Assembly: GCA_030528325.1 (NCBI GenBank)
Contig: JAUMZD010000009.1
Location: 1-64,000, forward strand
Direction: 5' to 3'
From: Lautropia sp.
GTDB lineage: Bacteria > Pseudomonadota > Gammaproteobacteria > Burkholderiales > Burkholderiaceae_E
Length of the DNA stretch: 64,000 nucleotides
Position numbers and translations under genes: made by a program. Shown one piece after another: positions 51,334 through 60,035 of this stretch (the stretch's first letter is position 1; each line of letters begins with the position of its first letter). The notes under the pieces were generated by a model. It was given only the letters and a program-made list of their open reading frames with translations. It was not told where the DNA came from and ran no database searches.

Positions 51334-52944
51334 TCAGAGATATTCGCGCAACGTCTGTTCCAGCACGTGAATCTGGGTGTTCAATTCCTGATTATGCGAG
51401 CGTAATTCCGTAATTTTGCGTACTGCATACAAAACCGTCGTGTGATCCTTGCCACCGAAGGCATCGCCGATCTCCGGCAGGCTCTTCTGCGTCAGTTCCT
51501 TGGCCAGGTACATCGCGATCTGGCGCGGCTGGGCGATCTTCGCGGGCTTGCGCTTCGAATACATGTCGCTCAGCTTGATCTTGTAGTAGTCGGCCACCGT
51601 TTTCTGGATGAATTCGATCGAGATCTGGCCCCGGTTGAAGGACAGGATGTCCTTCAGGGCTTCCTTGACCAGCTCCATCGAGATGGGCTGACTTCTGAAT
51701 GCTGCATAATGAATGGCGCGCTGCAGGGCGCCTTCCAGCTCCCGAACGTTCTGCCGGATGTTCTTGGCGATGAAGTAGGCCACGTCGTCGGGCAGCTTGA
51801 CCCGCACCTGCTCTGCCTTTCGCTGAAGGATGGCGATCCGCATCTCCAGCTCGGGCGGCTCGATCGCCACGATCAGGCCGGAATTTAGCCGGGAGATCAG
51901 CCGTTCATCGACATTGCCCAGTTCCTTCGGATAGGTGTCGCTCGTGATGACGATCTGGCGGCGATTGTTGACGAGGGCCTCGAACACGTAGAAGAACTCT
52001 TCCTGGGTACGCTGCTTGGCCGACAGGAACTGGATGTCGTCGATCAGCAGCATGTCGAAGGATCGGTAGTAGCGCTGGAAGGTATCGACCGAATCGCGGC
52101 GCATGGCCGAGACCATGTCATCGACGAACTGCTTGGCCGACACGTAGCGGATCTTCGCGTGGCGCTCCCGATCATGAACCGCATTGCCGATGGCCTGCAT
52201 CAGGTGGGTCTTGCCCAGACCGGAGCCGCCGAGAATGAAGAGCGGGTTGTAGGCCACGCCCGGACGGTCGGCTACCTGCAGGGCGGCGGCTCGGGCCAGA
52301 TCATTGGCCTTGCCGGTCACGAAGGTATGAAAGGTCAGCGCCGGGTTCAGGCGCGTCTCTTCGTCCGGGGCCTGGTTGTTGAGGCCCGAAAAGCCACCGG
52401 TGTTGACCGTTGCATCCTCCTCCGGGGTGCTTTCGGTGGCGGCTTCGGCCTCGATCTCTTCCTGGCTGATCGGGCGGGAAGAGGGCGTGGCAGGTGAACC
52501 GATGCCCTGCGGGGCGGATGAGGCCATCGACGGGGAGCCGGCCGGCGGCATGCCGTAGGGTGAGCCGGCCTGGGGGGGCAGGTTGCCGATGCCCGGCATG
52601 GCGGGCATCGGAGGCTGAACCTGATGGGGCTGGTGGGCATGGCCTGGCTGGGCGCCAAAGGCCGGGGCGGGCATGACCTGGGCTGCGCCTTCGCCTTGTG
52701 GTCGGGCCACCACGATTTCAGCGTGCATGGCCGGGTCGATCGCGTCACGCAGTACCTGATTGATTAGGTGCAGGTACTGGTTGCGCACCACATCGGCCTT
52801 GACCTGGTTCGACGCACCCAGACGGATCAGGCAGGCATCGGCATCGAAGGCAAGAAAGCTCAGCGGTTGAATCCAGGTGCGATACGCCTGCTCGGGCATC
52901 CTGCTTGCCATGACGGCGCTGCACGCTTCCCACTGTTCCTGCAT
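51334..52944 (-). CDS. dnaA: Chromosomal replication initiator DnaA
   Basis: The 536-residue protein has domain I (1-90), an extended Pro/Ala/Gly-rich domain II (about 90-200), the AAA+ domain III (FILGGSGLGKTHLMQAIGN, MLLIDDIQFL) and domain IV with the DnaA-box-binding signature GGKDHTTVLYAVRKI. It is longer than the typical 450-470 residues because of domain II. The start at MQEQWEACSAVM is the family start. Confidence 0.97.
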   Translation of the reverse strand: MQEQWEACSAVMASRMPEQAYRTWIQPLSFLAFDADACLIRLGASNQVKADVVRNQYLHLINQVLRDAIDPAMHAEIVVARPQGEGAAQVMPAPAFGAQPGHAHQPHQVQPPMPAMPGIGNLPPQAGSPYGMPPAGSPSMASSAPQGIGSPATPSSRPISQEEIEAEAATESTPEEDATVNTGGFSGLNNQAPDEETRLNPALTFHTFVTGKANDLARAAALQVADRPGVAYNPLFILGGSGLGKTHLMQAIGNAVHDRERHAKIRYVSAKQFVDDMVSAMRRDSVDTFQRYYRSFDMLLIDDIQFLSAKQRTQEEFFYVFEALVNNRRQIVITSDTYPKELGNVDERLISRLNSGLIVAIEPPELEMRIAILQRKAEQVRVKLPDDVAYFIAKNIRQNVRELEGALQRAIHYAAFRSQPISMELVKEALKDILSFNRGQISIEFIQKTVADYYKIKLSDMYSKRKPAKIAQPRQIAMYLAKELTQKSLPEIGDAFGGKDHTTVLYAVRKITELRSHNQELNTQIHVLEQTLREYL

Positions 52945-53441
52945 GGTGGTTCGATTCCTCTGGGTGGCGGTTGGGTGAACGGATCGGGGTGGTGTGTGAC
53001 TGGGCAGATCGAGGCCGGTGCAAGGCTGCCCACAGGGGAGGAGAAGTATGCAAATGTCTGTCCTGACAGGCTGCATCCAGTCTATCCACAGGTGGATTCT
53101 AACTTATCCACAGGCTTTGCCGCTGGACGGCTGCGAAAAGCTTTAGAACCCCACCTATGGCAGCCATGATCGGCTGGCGGCATCAGCTCAGGCGCCGTGA
53201 TCGGGGGCTGCTGTGTCCGACAGGGAGCCGAGCCTCTTCAACCCGTGAACGTTGTCAATGGGTGCAGCATGCCGGCAGGGGCTTGCCGCGTCAGCCTGTC
53301 TGCAGGTTGATGGCCATCCGACGCCGAGTCGGGATATGGTGCTGTCTGATGGCCGTCAATCATTGACAAAGAAGCCAACTCGCAGTCCAATAGAGGGCTT
53401 TTCTAGAAAACTGGTTGCGACGCTCGTCGCACGGATCGATC
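52945..53441. promoter_or_regulatory. dnaA-rpmH divergent region with DnaA boxes and rpmH promoter
   Basis: No gene lies in these 497 bp. A DnaA box TTATCCACA is at 53104-53112 with a one-mismatch site at 53082-53090, as expected for dnaA autoregulation or a second part of the origin. A likely rpmH promoter has TTGACA at 53363-53368 and, 17 bp on, TCCAAT at 53386-53391, about 50 bp before the rpmH start. Confidence 0.55.
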
Positions 53442-53576
53442 ATGAAGCGTACTTATCAACCCTCCGTCTGCCGTCGTAAGAGAACTCATGGCTTTCTGGT
53501 TCGCCAGAAAACCCGTGGTGGCCGCGCTGTGCTGCGCGCCCGTCGCGCCAAGGGCCGCAAGCGTCTGGCTGTCTGA
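53442..53576 (+). CDS. rpmH: 50S ribosomal protein L34
   Basis: The 44-residue protein starts [18 protein letters not shown] and ends KGRKRLAV, the complete L34 sequence. Residue 10 is Cys where Thr is usual in relatives. It opens the rpmH-rnpA-yidD-yidC-mnmE cluster. Confidence 0.97.
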   Translation: MKRTYQPSVCRRKRTHGFLVRQKTRGGRAVLRARRAKGRKRLAV

Positions 53577-53889
53577 TACCTGCCATGCCAGGCACCAGAT
53601 CGGGGTGGCCTGAGGCTCATCGAGAAGCAGCGGCTTCTACTGCCCACCATGGTGTCATGGCCTTGCGGCATCGAGCTTGTCTGATTTCTCCGAATGACAC
53701 AGGCCCATCCTGCCCGACCTGATTACTCGTCTGGCTGGTTTGCCTTTGTTCGGCCTTTTCTCTTGATCGGCGGTTTCTGCCGCTTTCGCGCGTTGACCGT
53801 TTGTGCTCGGGCTTTCTGCCCTGAACGCAGATCCTTCTGCTTGAGGCATTTTGCCCCCGTCATCGCCGCATCAGTATCGGGTGCTTGTC
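53577..53889. other. Unusually long rpmH-rnpA spacer
   Basis: These 313 bp have no convincing gene. Open frames here lack RnpA-like sequence, and an in-frame stop at 53842-53844 limits how far rnpA can extend upstream. In related bacteria rpmH and rnpA are separated by a few tens of bases. Confidence 0.5.
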
Positions 53890-54588
53890 ATGGCCCCTCG
53901 TCATCCCGGCTCTTCAGGACGCCGTCCCTTCGTGCCTCCCGTTCGGGTTTCAGGCCAGTTTCTCTCGTTGACCGGCTCCTTTCGCCCTGAATCGGCAGTT
54001 TCAGCCGATCCGGCTGGCAGCCCATGCGCCAGGAGCCTGGGTGGCCGGTTGGCAGCCCGCGACTTTCCTGCCGCCCAGGCTCCCAGGGCTTCAGTGCCCG
54101 TTCCCGACATCCAGATCAGTGTGCCCAAACGCCTGGTCCGATCGGCCGTCAGTCGAAACACGGTCAAGCGTGTGTTGCGTGAGGCCTGGCGGGCCGCGTG
54201 CCTGCAGCCGTCGAACACCCTGAAAGCCGAGGCGATCGTCTCCGGTTCCGGGAGCAGCGCGACTGCGTCATCCCCGCCGACGGCTTCGCCGCTGGCCTGC
54301 CCCGATCGGATCTGGCGTTTCACCCTGAAGGCGCATCCGGGGGGGAACCTTCTGGCGAAGAGCCAGCATGCGCGTGCCCGGATGAGGTTGGCAGCCCGCA
54401 AGGTGCCGGTATCAGGTTCCCGTGGCCAGGCAGTAGAATCACCGCTTTTGCTGGCGGGGGCCTTTGCCCATCACAAGCGCGTGTTGCGTGCAGAAGCCGA
54501 TGCGTTGCTGGCAGATGCGCTCAGAAAGCTGGTTCGTCCTGTGGGTGACCGTTCCGTGCGTCAACGTGGCCGGCAGGTTTCGTCATGA
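53890..54588 (+). CDS. rnpA: Ribonuclease P protein component with in-frame palindromic insert
   Basis: The 232-residue product is about twice the usual RnpA length. The hallmark RNR helix is clear: [19 protein letters not shown] then VLREAWR. Before it, [18 protein letters not shown] fits the first helix end and strand. Between this strand and the IQISVPKR strand lies the 54-bp palindromic element, translated as [18 protein letters not shown]. After the RNR helix are two further long insertions rich in Ser, Ala and Gly, before the final helix [16 protein letters not shown]. RnpA binds the pre-tRNA leader as part of RNase P. A TTG at 53851 is another possible start. The end overlaps yidD (ATGA). 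Confidence 0.82.
   Translation: MAPRHPGSSGRRPFVPPVRVSGQFLSLTGSFRPESAVSADPAGSPCARSLGGRLAARDFPAAQAPRASVPVPDIQISVPKRLVRSAVSRNTVKRVLREAWRAACLQPSNTLKAEAIVSGSGSSATASSPPTASPLACPDRIWRFTLKAHPGGNLLAKSQHARARMRLAARKVPVSGSRGQAVESPLLLAGAFAHHKRVLRAEADALLADALRKLVRPVGDRSVRQRGRQVSS
54031..54084 (+). repeat. PE1 short form, copy G, inside rnpA (54 bp)
   Basis: The copy starts AGGAGCCTGGGTGGCCGG and ends with CCGCCCAGGCTCCC; the end repeats GGAGCCTGGG(C/T) pair with each other. Exactly 54 bp, 18 codons, so it keeps the frame. The encoded peptide [17 protein letters not shown] is nearly the same as that of copy D in the CobW-like protein, in the same frame and orientation. Confidence 0.9.
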
Positions 54589-54896
54589 AGCCGGATGAAG
54601 AGGGACGACAGCCGAAGCCGATTGCACGTGCCCTGATGCTGGCTGTCCGGGCGTATCAGGTCGGGCTCAGCAGTTTTCTGCCGCCACGTTGCCGCTTCGT
54701 GCCGAGCTGCTCGGAATATGCGCTTGAAGCCTTGCGCATTCATGGTGCAGCTCGTGGTGGGTGGTTGGCCTGTCGGCGGATCTGTCGTTGTCATCCCTGG
54801 GGGGGGCACGGCCTCGATCCGGTTCCGCCGCGCGAAGGCATCTCGCCCCACGAAGGCAGCGGGTCGAGCATCCAGTCAACCAAAAAGCATTCATAA
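54585..54896 (+). CDS. yidD: Membrane protein insertion efficiency factor YidD
   Basis: The 103-residue product carries the YidD core: [54 protein letters not shown] and GHGLDPVP, with its conserved cysteines. It assists YidC-dependent membrane insertion from the inner face of the membrane. It overlaps rnpA by four bases and precedes yidC by 192 bp. Confidence 0.95.
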   Translation: MKPDEEGRQPKPIARALMLAVRAYQVGLSSFLPPRCRFVPSCSEYALEALRIHGAARGGWLACRRICRCHPWGGHGLDPVPPREGISPHEGSGSSIQSTKKHS

Positions 54897-55088
54897 TTCA
54901 TCATTACAGGCCGTTTTCGGCGCGAATCGGCTGAAAGTCCGGTTTTTTTGTGACCGGTGCGCTCTGAGACGGTCAGGGCGCTCTCATGTCGGGTATTCTT
55001 CACCGTCGCCAGGTTTTTGCCGGACCGTCTGCGTTTTGCGTGCCGGCTTCATGGTTTCAGTCAACTCAACAGACTCATTGTCCCGAAG

Positions 55089-56780
55089 ATGCAGCAGACC
55101 CAAAAGACCATCCTCTGGGTAATTTTCACCATGTCGCTGTTGTTCCTGTGGGACAACTGGCAGAAACATAACGGTCAGCCGTCGATGTTCGGTGGGCAGC
55201 CGGCCCAGACAGCGCAGCAGAATCCCGCGCCGAACGCCGGTGATGCCGCTACGGGCCAGGATGCCACGGTGCCCGGTGCGCCGACCACCGTGCCCGCCGT
55301 CAACGGCCCGGCAGCCAACGTGCCGTCCGCACCCGCCGCCAGGAAAGGTGAGATCATCCGTCTGACCAACGACGTGATGAAGCTCGACATCGACACCGTG
55401 GGCGGGCAGGTGAGCCGAACCGAGCTGCTCGATCACGTCCATGACACGACCAATCCCGACAGCGGCAACCTGGTGATCCAGTCGCCCGAGAACGGGAAGT
55501 TCTTCCTGGGCCAGACCGGTCTGGTGGGGGTGACGGGCGCACCGAATCACACGACGCCGATGACGGTCGTGCGCACGATCGAGACGGGTGGGGTGGTCTC
55601 GGGCGTCGTGCTGGCAGCCGAGGGCGGCGGCCTTCGCATCGAGCGCACCTACCAGCTGCAGCCAGGATCCTACGAGATCAAGGTCGACAACAAGGTGACG
55701 AACATCGGCGAGCAGCCGCTGTCGCCCACGCTCTACATGCAGTTGACCCGTGACACGCACACGGCACCGGGCCAGTCGGGCTTCTATAGCACCTATGTGG
55801 GCCCCGTCGTCTATACCGATGAGGACAAGTTCCAGAAGGTTTCCTTCGACGACATCGAGAAAGGCAAGGCGCGTCATTCGGTGCGTGCCAACGATGGCTG
55901 GGTCGGCATCATTCAGCATTATTTCGTCTCGGCCTGGGTGCCGAAGCAGGGCGTGAGCCGCGAGTACTACACCCGCCGCTCCGGTAACGGCGTCTATTCG
56001 GTCGGCGCCTATGAGCCGATCGGCCAGATCGCGGCCGGCCAGACGGCCGACGTGAGCGAGACGCTGTTCATCGGTCCGCAGGATCAGAACGTGCTGGAGA
56101 AGGTTGCACCAGGCCTGGATCTGGTCGTCGACTATGGCTGGCTGACGGCGATCGCCAAGCCGCTCTTCTGGCTGCTGACCTTCCTGCACGGCATAGTCGG
56201 CAACTGGGGATGGGCCATCGTGCTGCTGACGATCCTCGTCAAGCTCGCCTTCTTCCCGTTGCAGGCCGCCAGTTATCGGTCGATGGCCAAGATGCGCAAG
56301 GTGCAACCCAAGCTCACCGCCATTCGTGAGCGCTATGGCGATGACCGGATGAAGATGAACCAGGCCATGATGGAGCTGTACAAGACGGAGAAGATCAATC
56401 CGCTGGGCGGCTGTCTGCCGATCCTCGTGCAGATCCCGGTCTTCATCGCGCTGTACTGGGTGCTGCTTGCTTCGGTCGAGATCCGCAATGCTCCGTGGAT
56501 CGGCTGGATCAGGGATCTGTCCAGCCCTGATCCGTGGTACATCCTGCCGGTGCTGATGGCCATCACGATGTTCGTGCAGACCAAGCTGAATCCGACCCCG
56601 GCCGATCCGGTTCAGGCGAAGATGATGATGTGGATGCCAGTGATCTTCTCGGTGATGTTCTTCTTCTTCCCCGCCGGCCTCGTGCTGTACTGGGTCGTCT
56701 CGAACATCTTCTCCATCGCCCAGCAGTGGGTGATCACCCGCAAGATCGAGGGCAAACCGCTTTTCGGCCGTGCAGGATAA
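55089..56780 (+). CDS. yidC: Membrane protein insertase YidC
   Basis: The 563-residue protein has an N-terminal helix ([15 protein letters not shown]), an Ala/Pro/Gln-rich linker, the large periplasmic P1 domain (about 110-345) and the conserved five-helix insertase core in the last 200 residues ([64 protein letters not shown]). The start [10 protein letters not shown] is the family start. The mnmE GTG lies within its last codons. Confidence 0.97.
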   Translation: MQQTQKTILWVIFTMSLLFLWDNWQKHNGQPSMFGGQPAQTAQQNPAPNAGDAATGQDATVPGAPTTVPAVNGPAANVPSAPAARKGEIIRLTNDVMKLDIDTVGGQVSRTELLDHVHDTTNPDSGNLVIQSPENGKFFLGQTGLVGVTGAPNHTTPMTVVRTIETGGVVSGVVLAAEGGGLRIERTYQLQPGSYEIKVDNKVTNIGEQPLSPTLYMQLTRDTHTAPGQSGFYSTYVGPVVYTDEDKFQKVSFDDIEKGKARHSVRANDGWVGIIQHYFVSAWVPKQGVSREYYTRRSGNGVYSVGAYEPIGQIAAGQTADVSETLFIGPQDQNVLEKVAPGLDLVVDYGWLTAIAKPLFWLLTFLHGIVGNWGWAIVLLTILVKLAFFPLQAASYRSMAKMRKVQPKLTAIRERYGDDRMKMNQAMMELYKTEKINPLGGCLPILVQIPVFIALYWVLLASVEIRNAPWIGWIRDLSSPDPWYILPVLMAITMFVQTKLNPTPADPVQAKMMMWMPVIFSVMFFFFPAGLVLYWVVSNIFSIAQQWVITRKIEGKPLFGRAG

Positions 56781-58551
56781 TCGCCCGATCTGCGCCACTG
56801 CCACGGCGCCCGGCCAGGGCTCCATCGGCGTCGTTCGCCTCTCGGCTCCTGAGCCAGGGGTGATCGAAGCCGTAGCCCGGGCCGTCTGCGGTTCGCGGCT
56901 GGCAGCTCTGACACCGGCGGCTGCCTCTGGGGCAGCCGTTTCCATATCCGGCGCTGCTGTCGGGGATGTTCAGGATGCCGTTGCGGCATCTCCCCTCCTG
57001 TCGGTTGATCCATCTGTAACGGATTTGGAGCCCGGCGACGGCGTGCCGGCCACGGAAGGCTGCCCGAGTGTTTCATCCGACCGTCCGGCTGGGCCGCCCA
57101 TCCCGGGCCGAACATTGAGGCCCCGTCATGCCACCTACGGCCCCTTTCTGGCCGAGGATGGCCAGCCGATCGACTACGGGCTGGCCCTGTGGTTTCCCGC
57201 CCCGCATTCCTATACTGGCGAGCATGTGCTGGAGCTTCAGGGCCATGGTGGCCCGGTCGTCCAGCAGATCCTGCTGCGGCGGGTGCTGGCAGTGGGCGCG
57301 CCCTTCGGCATCCGTCTGGCCGAGCCTGGTGAATTCACCGAGCGGGCCTTCCTGAATGACAAGCTCGATCTGGTGCAGGCCGAAGCCGTGGCCGACCTGA
57401 TCGAAGCCAGCACCGAGCAGGCGGCGCGTTCGGCCACCCGGTCTTTGCAGGGCGTTTTTTCCGATCAGATCGGACAGCTGGCCGAGCAGCTGCTGCATTT
57501 GCGAATGCTGGTCGAGGCCACACTCGACTTCCCCGAAGAAGAAATCGAATTCCTTGAGCGTGCCGACGCGGCCGGCCAGCTCGATGCCATCGATCGCACG
57601 CTGAAACAGCTCCTTGCCACCGCACGCAGCGGAGCCCGCCTGCGTCAGGGCCTGAACGTCGTGCTGACGGGGGCGCCAAACGTCGGCAAATCCAGCCTGC
57701 TGAACGCGCTGGCCGGCGCCGAGGTGGCCATCGTCACCCCCATCGCGGGCACCACTCGCGATCGTGTCATCGAGCAGATCAGCATCGAAGGCGTACCGAT
57801 CAACCTGATCGACACCGCCGGTCTTCGCGAGACCGAGGATGTGGTCGAGCGGATCGGCATCGAGCGCACCTGGGCCGAAATCGCCAAGGCCGATGTCGTC
57901 GTGCATCTGAGAGCGGTGCAGAAGCCGCCAGTATCTGCCTGTGCCGAAGAGGACGTGCTGATCCATGCCATCGAATCACGCATCCCGACCAGTGCCCGAC
58001 GGCTGACCGTCATCAACAAGATCGATCTGCTGGGGCAAGGTGGTGTGCTGCCGGCCGAAGCCAGCGACAGGGCAGGCGTGCGCCGCCATCAGGCAGATGT
58101 GAGCGGTGGTCGAGCCTCGCCATCGGGGCAGACGGGCATTCTCGTTGCCGAAGTCGATGCCGAAGCCAGGCTCCCAGGGCCGACCCTGTCGGCCGAGATC
58201 ACCGGAACGGACGGGAGAGCAGATGCCGGTGCCACGTCAGACCTCGTGTATCTGTCGGCCAGGACGGGGGAGGGGGTGCAGGCCTTTCGGCAGAAACTGC
58301 TGGAGATTGCCGGCTTCCAGCCGGGGGCCGAGGGGGTATTCATCGCCCGCGAGCGCCATCTGCAAGCCTTGCAGGAAGCATTGGCCCATCTGGACAATGC
58401 CCGTGCCCACGTCGCTCACGGCGACCAGAGCCTCGATCTCTTCGCCGAAGAATTGCGGCTCGCCCACCAGGCGCTTGGGCGAATCACCGGTGCCGTCAGC
58501 GCCGATGAGCTGCTGGGGGTGATCTTCAGCCGGTTCTGTATCGGGAAGTAG
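56770..58551 (+). CDS. mnmE: tRNA modification GTPase MnmE with two extra segments
   Basis: The product has 593 residues against about 450 usually. The N-terminal folate-binding domain starts [19 protein letters not shown] and is interrupted after about residue 45 by some 65 Ala/Ser/Pro-rich residues before HATYGPF. The helical domain contains the G domain with [26 protein letters not shown] and NKIDLL; a second extra segment of about 60 residues separates the NKxD and SA motifs. The end is FCIGK with the catalytic Cys. With MnmG it makes 5-carboxymethylaminomethyl-U34 in tRNAs. The GTG start overlaps yidC by 11 bases. Confidence 0.95.
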   Translation: MQDNRPICATATAPGQGSIGVVRLSAPEPGVIEAVARAVCGSRLAALTPAAASGAAVSISGAAVGDVQDAVAASPLLSVDPSVTDLEPGDGVPATEGCPSVSSDRPAGPPIPGRTLRPRHATYGPFLAEDGQPIDYGLALWFPAPHSYTGEHVLELQGHGGPVVQQILLRRVLAVGAPFGIRLAEPGEFTERAFLNDKLDLVQAEAVADLIEASTEQAARSATRSLQGVFSDQIGQLAEQLLHLRMLVEATLDFPEEEIEFLERADAAGQLDAIDRTLKQLLATARSGARLRQGLNVVLTGAPNVGKSSLLNALAGAEVAIVTPIAGTTRDRVIEQISIEGVPINLIDTAGLRETEDVVERIGIERTWAEIAKADVVVHLRAVQKPPVSACAEEDVLIHAIESRIPTSARRLTVINKIDLLGQGGVLPAEASDRAGVRRHQADVSGGRASPSGQTGILVAEVDAEARLPGPTLSAEITGTDGRADAGATSDLVYLSARTGEGVQAFRQKLLEIAGFQPGAEGVFIARERHLQALQEALAHLDNARAHVAHGDQSLDLFAEELRLAHQALGRITGAVSADELLGVIFSRFCIGK

Positions 58552-58585
58552 TACTTGTCTTCCGGTCGATGTCGTGGGGAGTTTT

Positions 58586-58609
58586 ATGCTGCTGCCGGAT
58601 TTTCTCTGA
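58586..58609 (+). CDS. Possible seven-codon leader peptide coupled to the AlbA-type gene
   Basis: ATG at 58586 follows GGGGAG by four bases and opens a seven-codon frame (MLLPDFL) whose TGA overlaps the ATG at 58609 (TGATG). The main gene has no ribosome-binding site of its own there, so re-initiation is plausible. This is an inference from position only. Confidence 0.35.
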   Translation: MLLPDFL

Positions 58610-60000
58610 TGAAGCAAGATACGGATGGTCTGATGACGGAAAGTGAAACCGTCGAACTGAAGAAATCCCTGGCGGAACTGAAGCAGGGTCTGGTTTCCCT
58701 GACAGCCATGCTCAACAAGCACGGCCAGGCCGAGCTGTGGTTTGGCATCGCTCCCGATGGCAGGGCGATAGGGCTGGATTTGAACGAAAAGACATTGCGC
58801 GACCTGTCACAAGCCATTGCAGCCCATGTCGAACCAGCCATTTATCCGGAAATCAGCCAGCAGCTCGTGGGTGGCAAGCCTTGTCTGAAGGTGAAGGTTC
58901 AGGGCTGGCAGACACCTTATTTTGCCTATGGTCGTGCCTATATCCGTGTGGCCGATGAAGACAGGAAGCTCAGTGCCGTTGAACTGAAGAGCCTGATTCT
59001 CCAGAACAATCGTGAAGCGCTTCGTTGGGAGAACGAGCCGAGCGGCTTGTCGCTCGATCAGCTGGTATCCGGGAAGATCGACCGCTTCCTCGACATGGCC
59101 AAGTTGCCATGGGATACGACAGAAAATGCGCTGGAAAAACTTGATCTGCTTCGTGAGGGAAAGCCGGTCAACGCTGCCAGCCTGTTTTTTGGCCTCGCGC
59201 CCATCCAGCTGCGCTGCGCCGTGTTTGCCACCCAGACCAGTTCCACCATCATCGATCGCCACGACTTTGACGGTGATGTGCTGGAGCTTTTGCAGGAGGC
59301 TGAGAAATACATCCTGAAAAACATCCATATCGGCATGAGGCTGGAGGGCTTGCACCGTGTGGACGTGCCAGAAATTTCTCTCAAGGCCATCCGCGAGGCG
59401 CTGGTCAATGCCTTCTGTCATCGTGACTGGCGCGACCCCGACTATGTACAGGTGGCTATCTTCAGGGATCGTCTGGAAGTTCGTAGTCCCGGTTGTCTCT
59501 ACGGCAACCTGACCCTGGACGAGATACGTCGGGGCAACGTCTCCCGTCGCCGAAATCCGAAGATTGCCGAGTTGCTGCGCCGGGTTCACCTGGTGGAGGC
59601 GTGGGGGCGTGGGGTGCCGCTGATCCTGGAGAATGCGCCGCAGACCAACTTTGTCCAGATTGGCGGGTTGTTCATCACGCGTTTTCTCCGGTCTTCGTCA
59701 GGCACACAGCCAACATCCGGCAATGTGCTGGATTTTGGTGATACTAGCAAAGAAACTAGCAAAGACAAAGAGACAGGGGGCAGTGTATTTTCACCGACTG
59801 TCTCTTCCTCTGCCAGAGAGATCATGCTGCTTCTGAAAGCCAAACCCACTATGACGGCTAATGACCTGGCCGCCAGGGTCGGCATCACGGTACAGGGCGT
59901 GCGCTACCATCTGAACCAGCTGAAAAAACAGGGAAAGCTGCGCCGACATGGCGCAACCAAGACGGGCTATTGGGAAGTTGTTGGTGAGACAGACCAGTAA
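58609..60000 (+). CDS. RecG-like/AlbA (Schlafen-type) putative transcriptional regulator
   Basis: The product has 463 residues. An N-terminal AlbA_2 (Schlafen-like) domain has ESETVELKKSLAELKQGL, TAMLNKHGQAELWFGI and AYIRVADEDRKLS. A middle region and a HATPase_c_4-type domain follow (LKAIREALVNAFCHRDW with an N-box-like Asn, VHLVEAWGRGVPLIL), then a C-terminal winged helix (LLKAKPTMTANDLAARVGITVQGVRYHLNQLKKQGKL, given here as parts NDLAARVGIT and VRYHLNQLKKQG). Such proteins are annotated as RecG-like regulators and are often in variable genome regions. Start options are 58609 (coupled to a leader) or 58633. The oxygenase gene follows 35 bp later. Confidence 0.83.
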   Translation: MKQDTDGLMTESETVELKKSLAELKQGLVSLTAMLNKHGQAELWFGIAPDGRAIGLDLNEKTLRDLSQAIAAHVEPAIYPEISQQLVGGKPCLKVKVQGWQTPYFAYGRAYIRVADEDRKLSAVELKSLILQNNREALRWENEPSGLSLDQLVSGKIDRFLDMAKLPWDTTENALEKLDLLREGKPVNAASLFFGLAPIQLRCAVFATQTSSTIIDRHDFDGDVLELLQEAEKYILKNIHIGMRLEGLHRVDVPEISLKAIREALVNAFCHRDWRDPDYVQVAIFRDRLEVRSPGCLYGNLTLDEIRRGNVSRRRNPKIAELLRRVHLVEAWGRGVPLILENAPQTNFVQIGGLFITRFLRSSSGTQPTSGNVLDFGDTSKETSKDKETGGSVFSPTVSSSAREIMLLLKAKPTMTANDLAARVGITVQGVRYHLNQLKKQGKLRRHGATKTGYWEVVGETDQ

Positions 60001-60035
60001 AATGAAAATATCCCGTACACGCTCTACGAACCATC

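Noticed and set aside
54984..56945. Open frame of 653 codons on the - strand opposite yidC
   Set aside because: Antisense shadow in GC-rich DNA; rich in Arg, His, Gln and Asp with no domain, while yidC is complete on the + strand.
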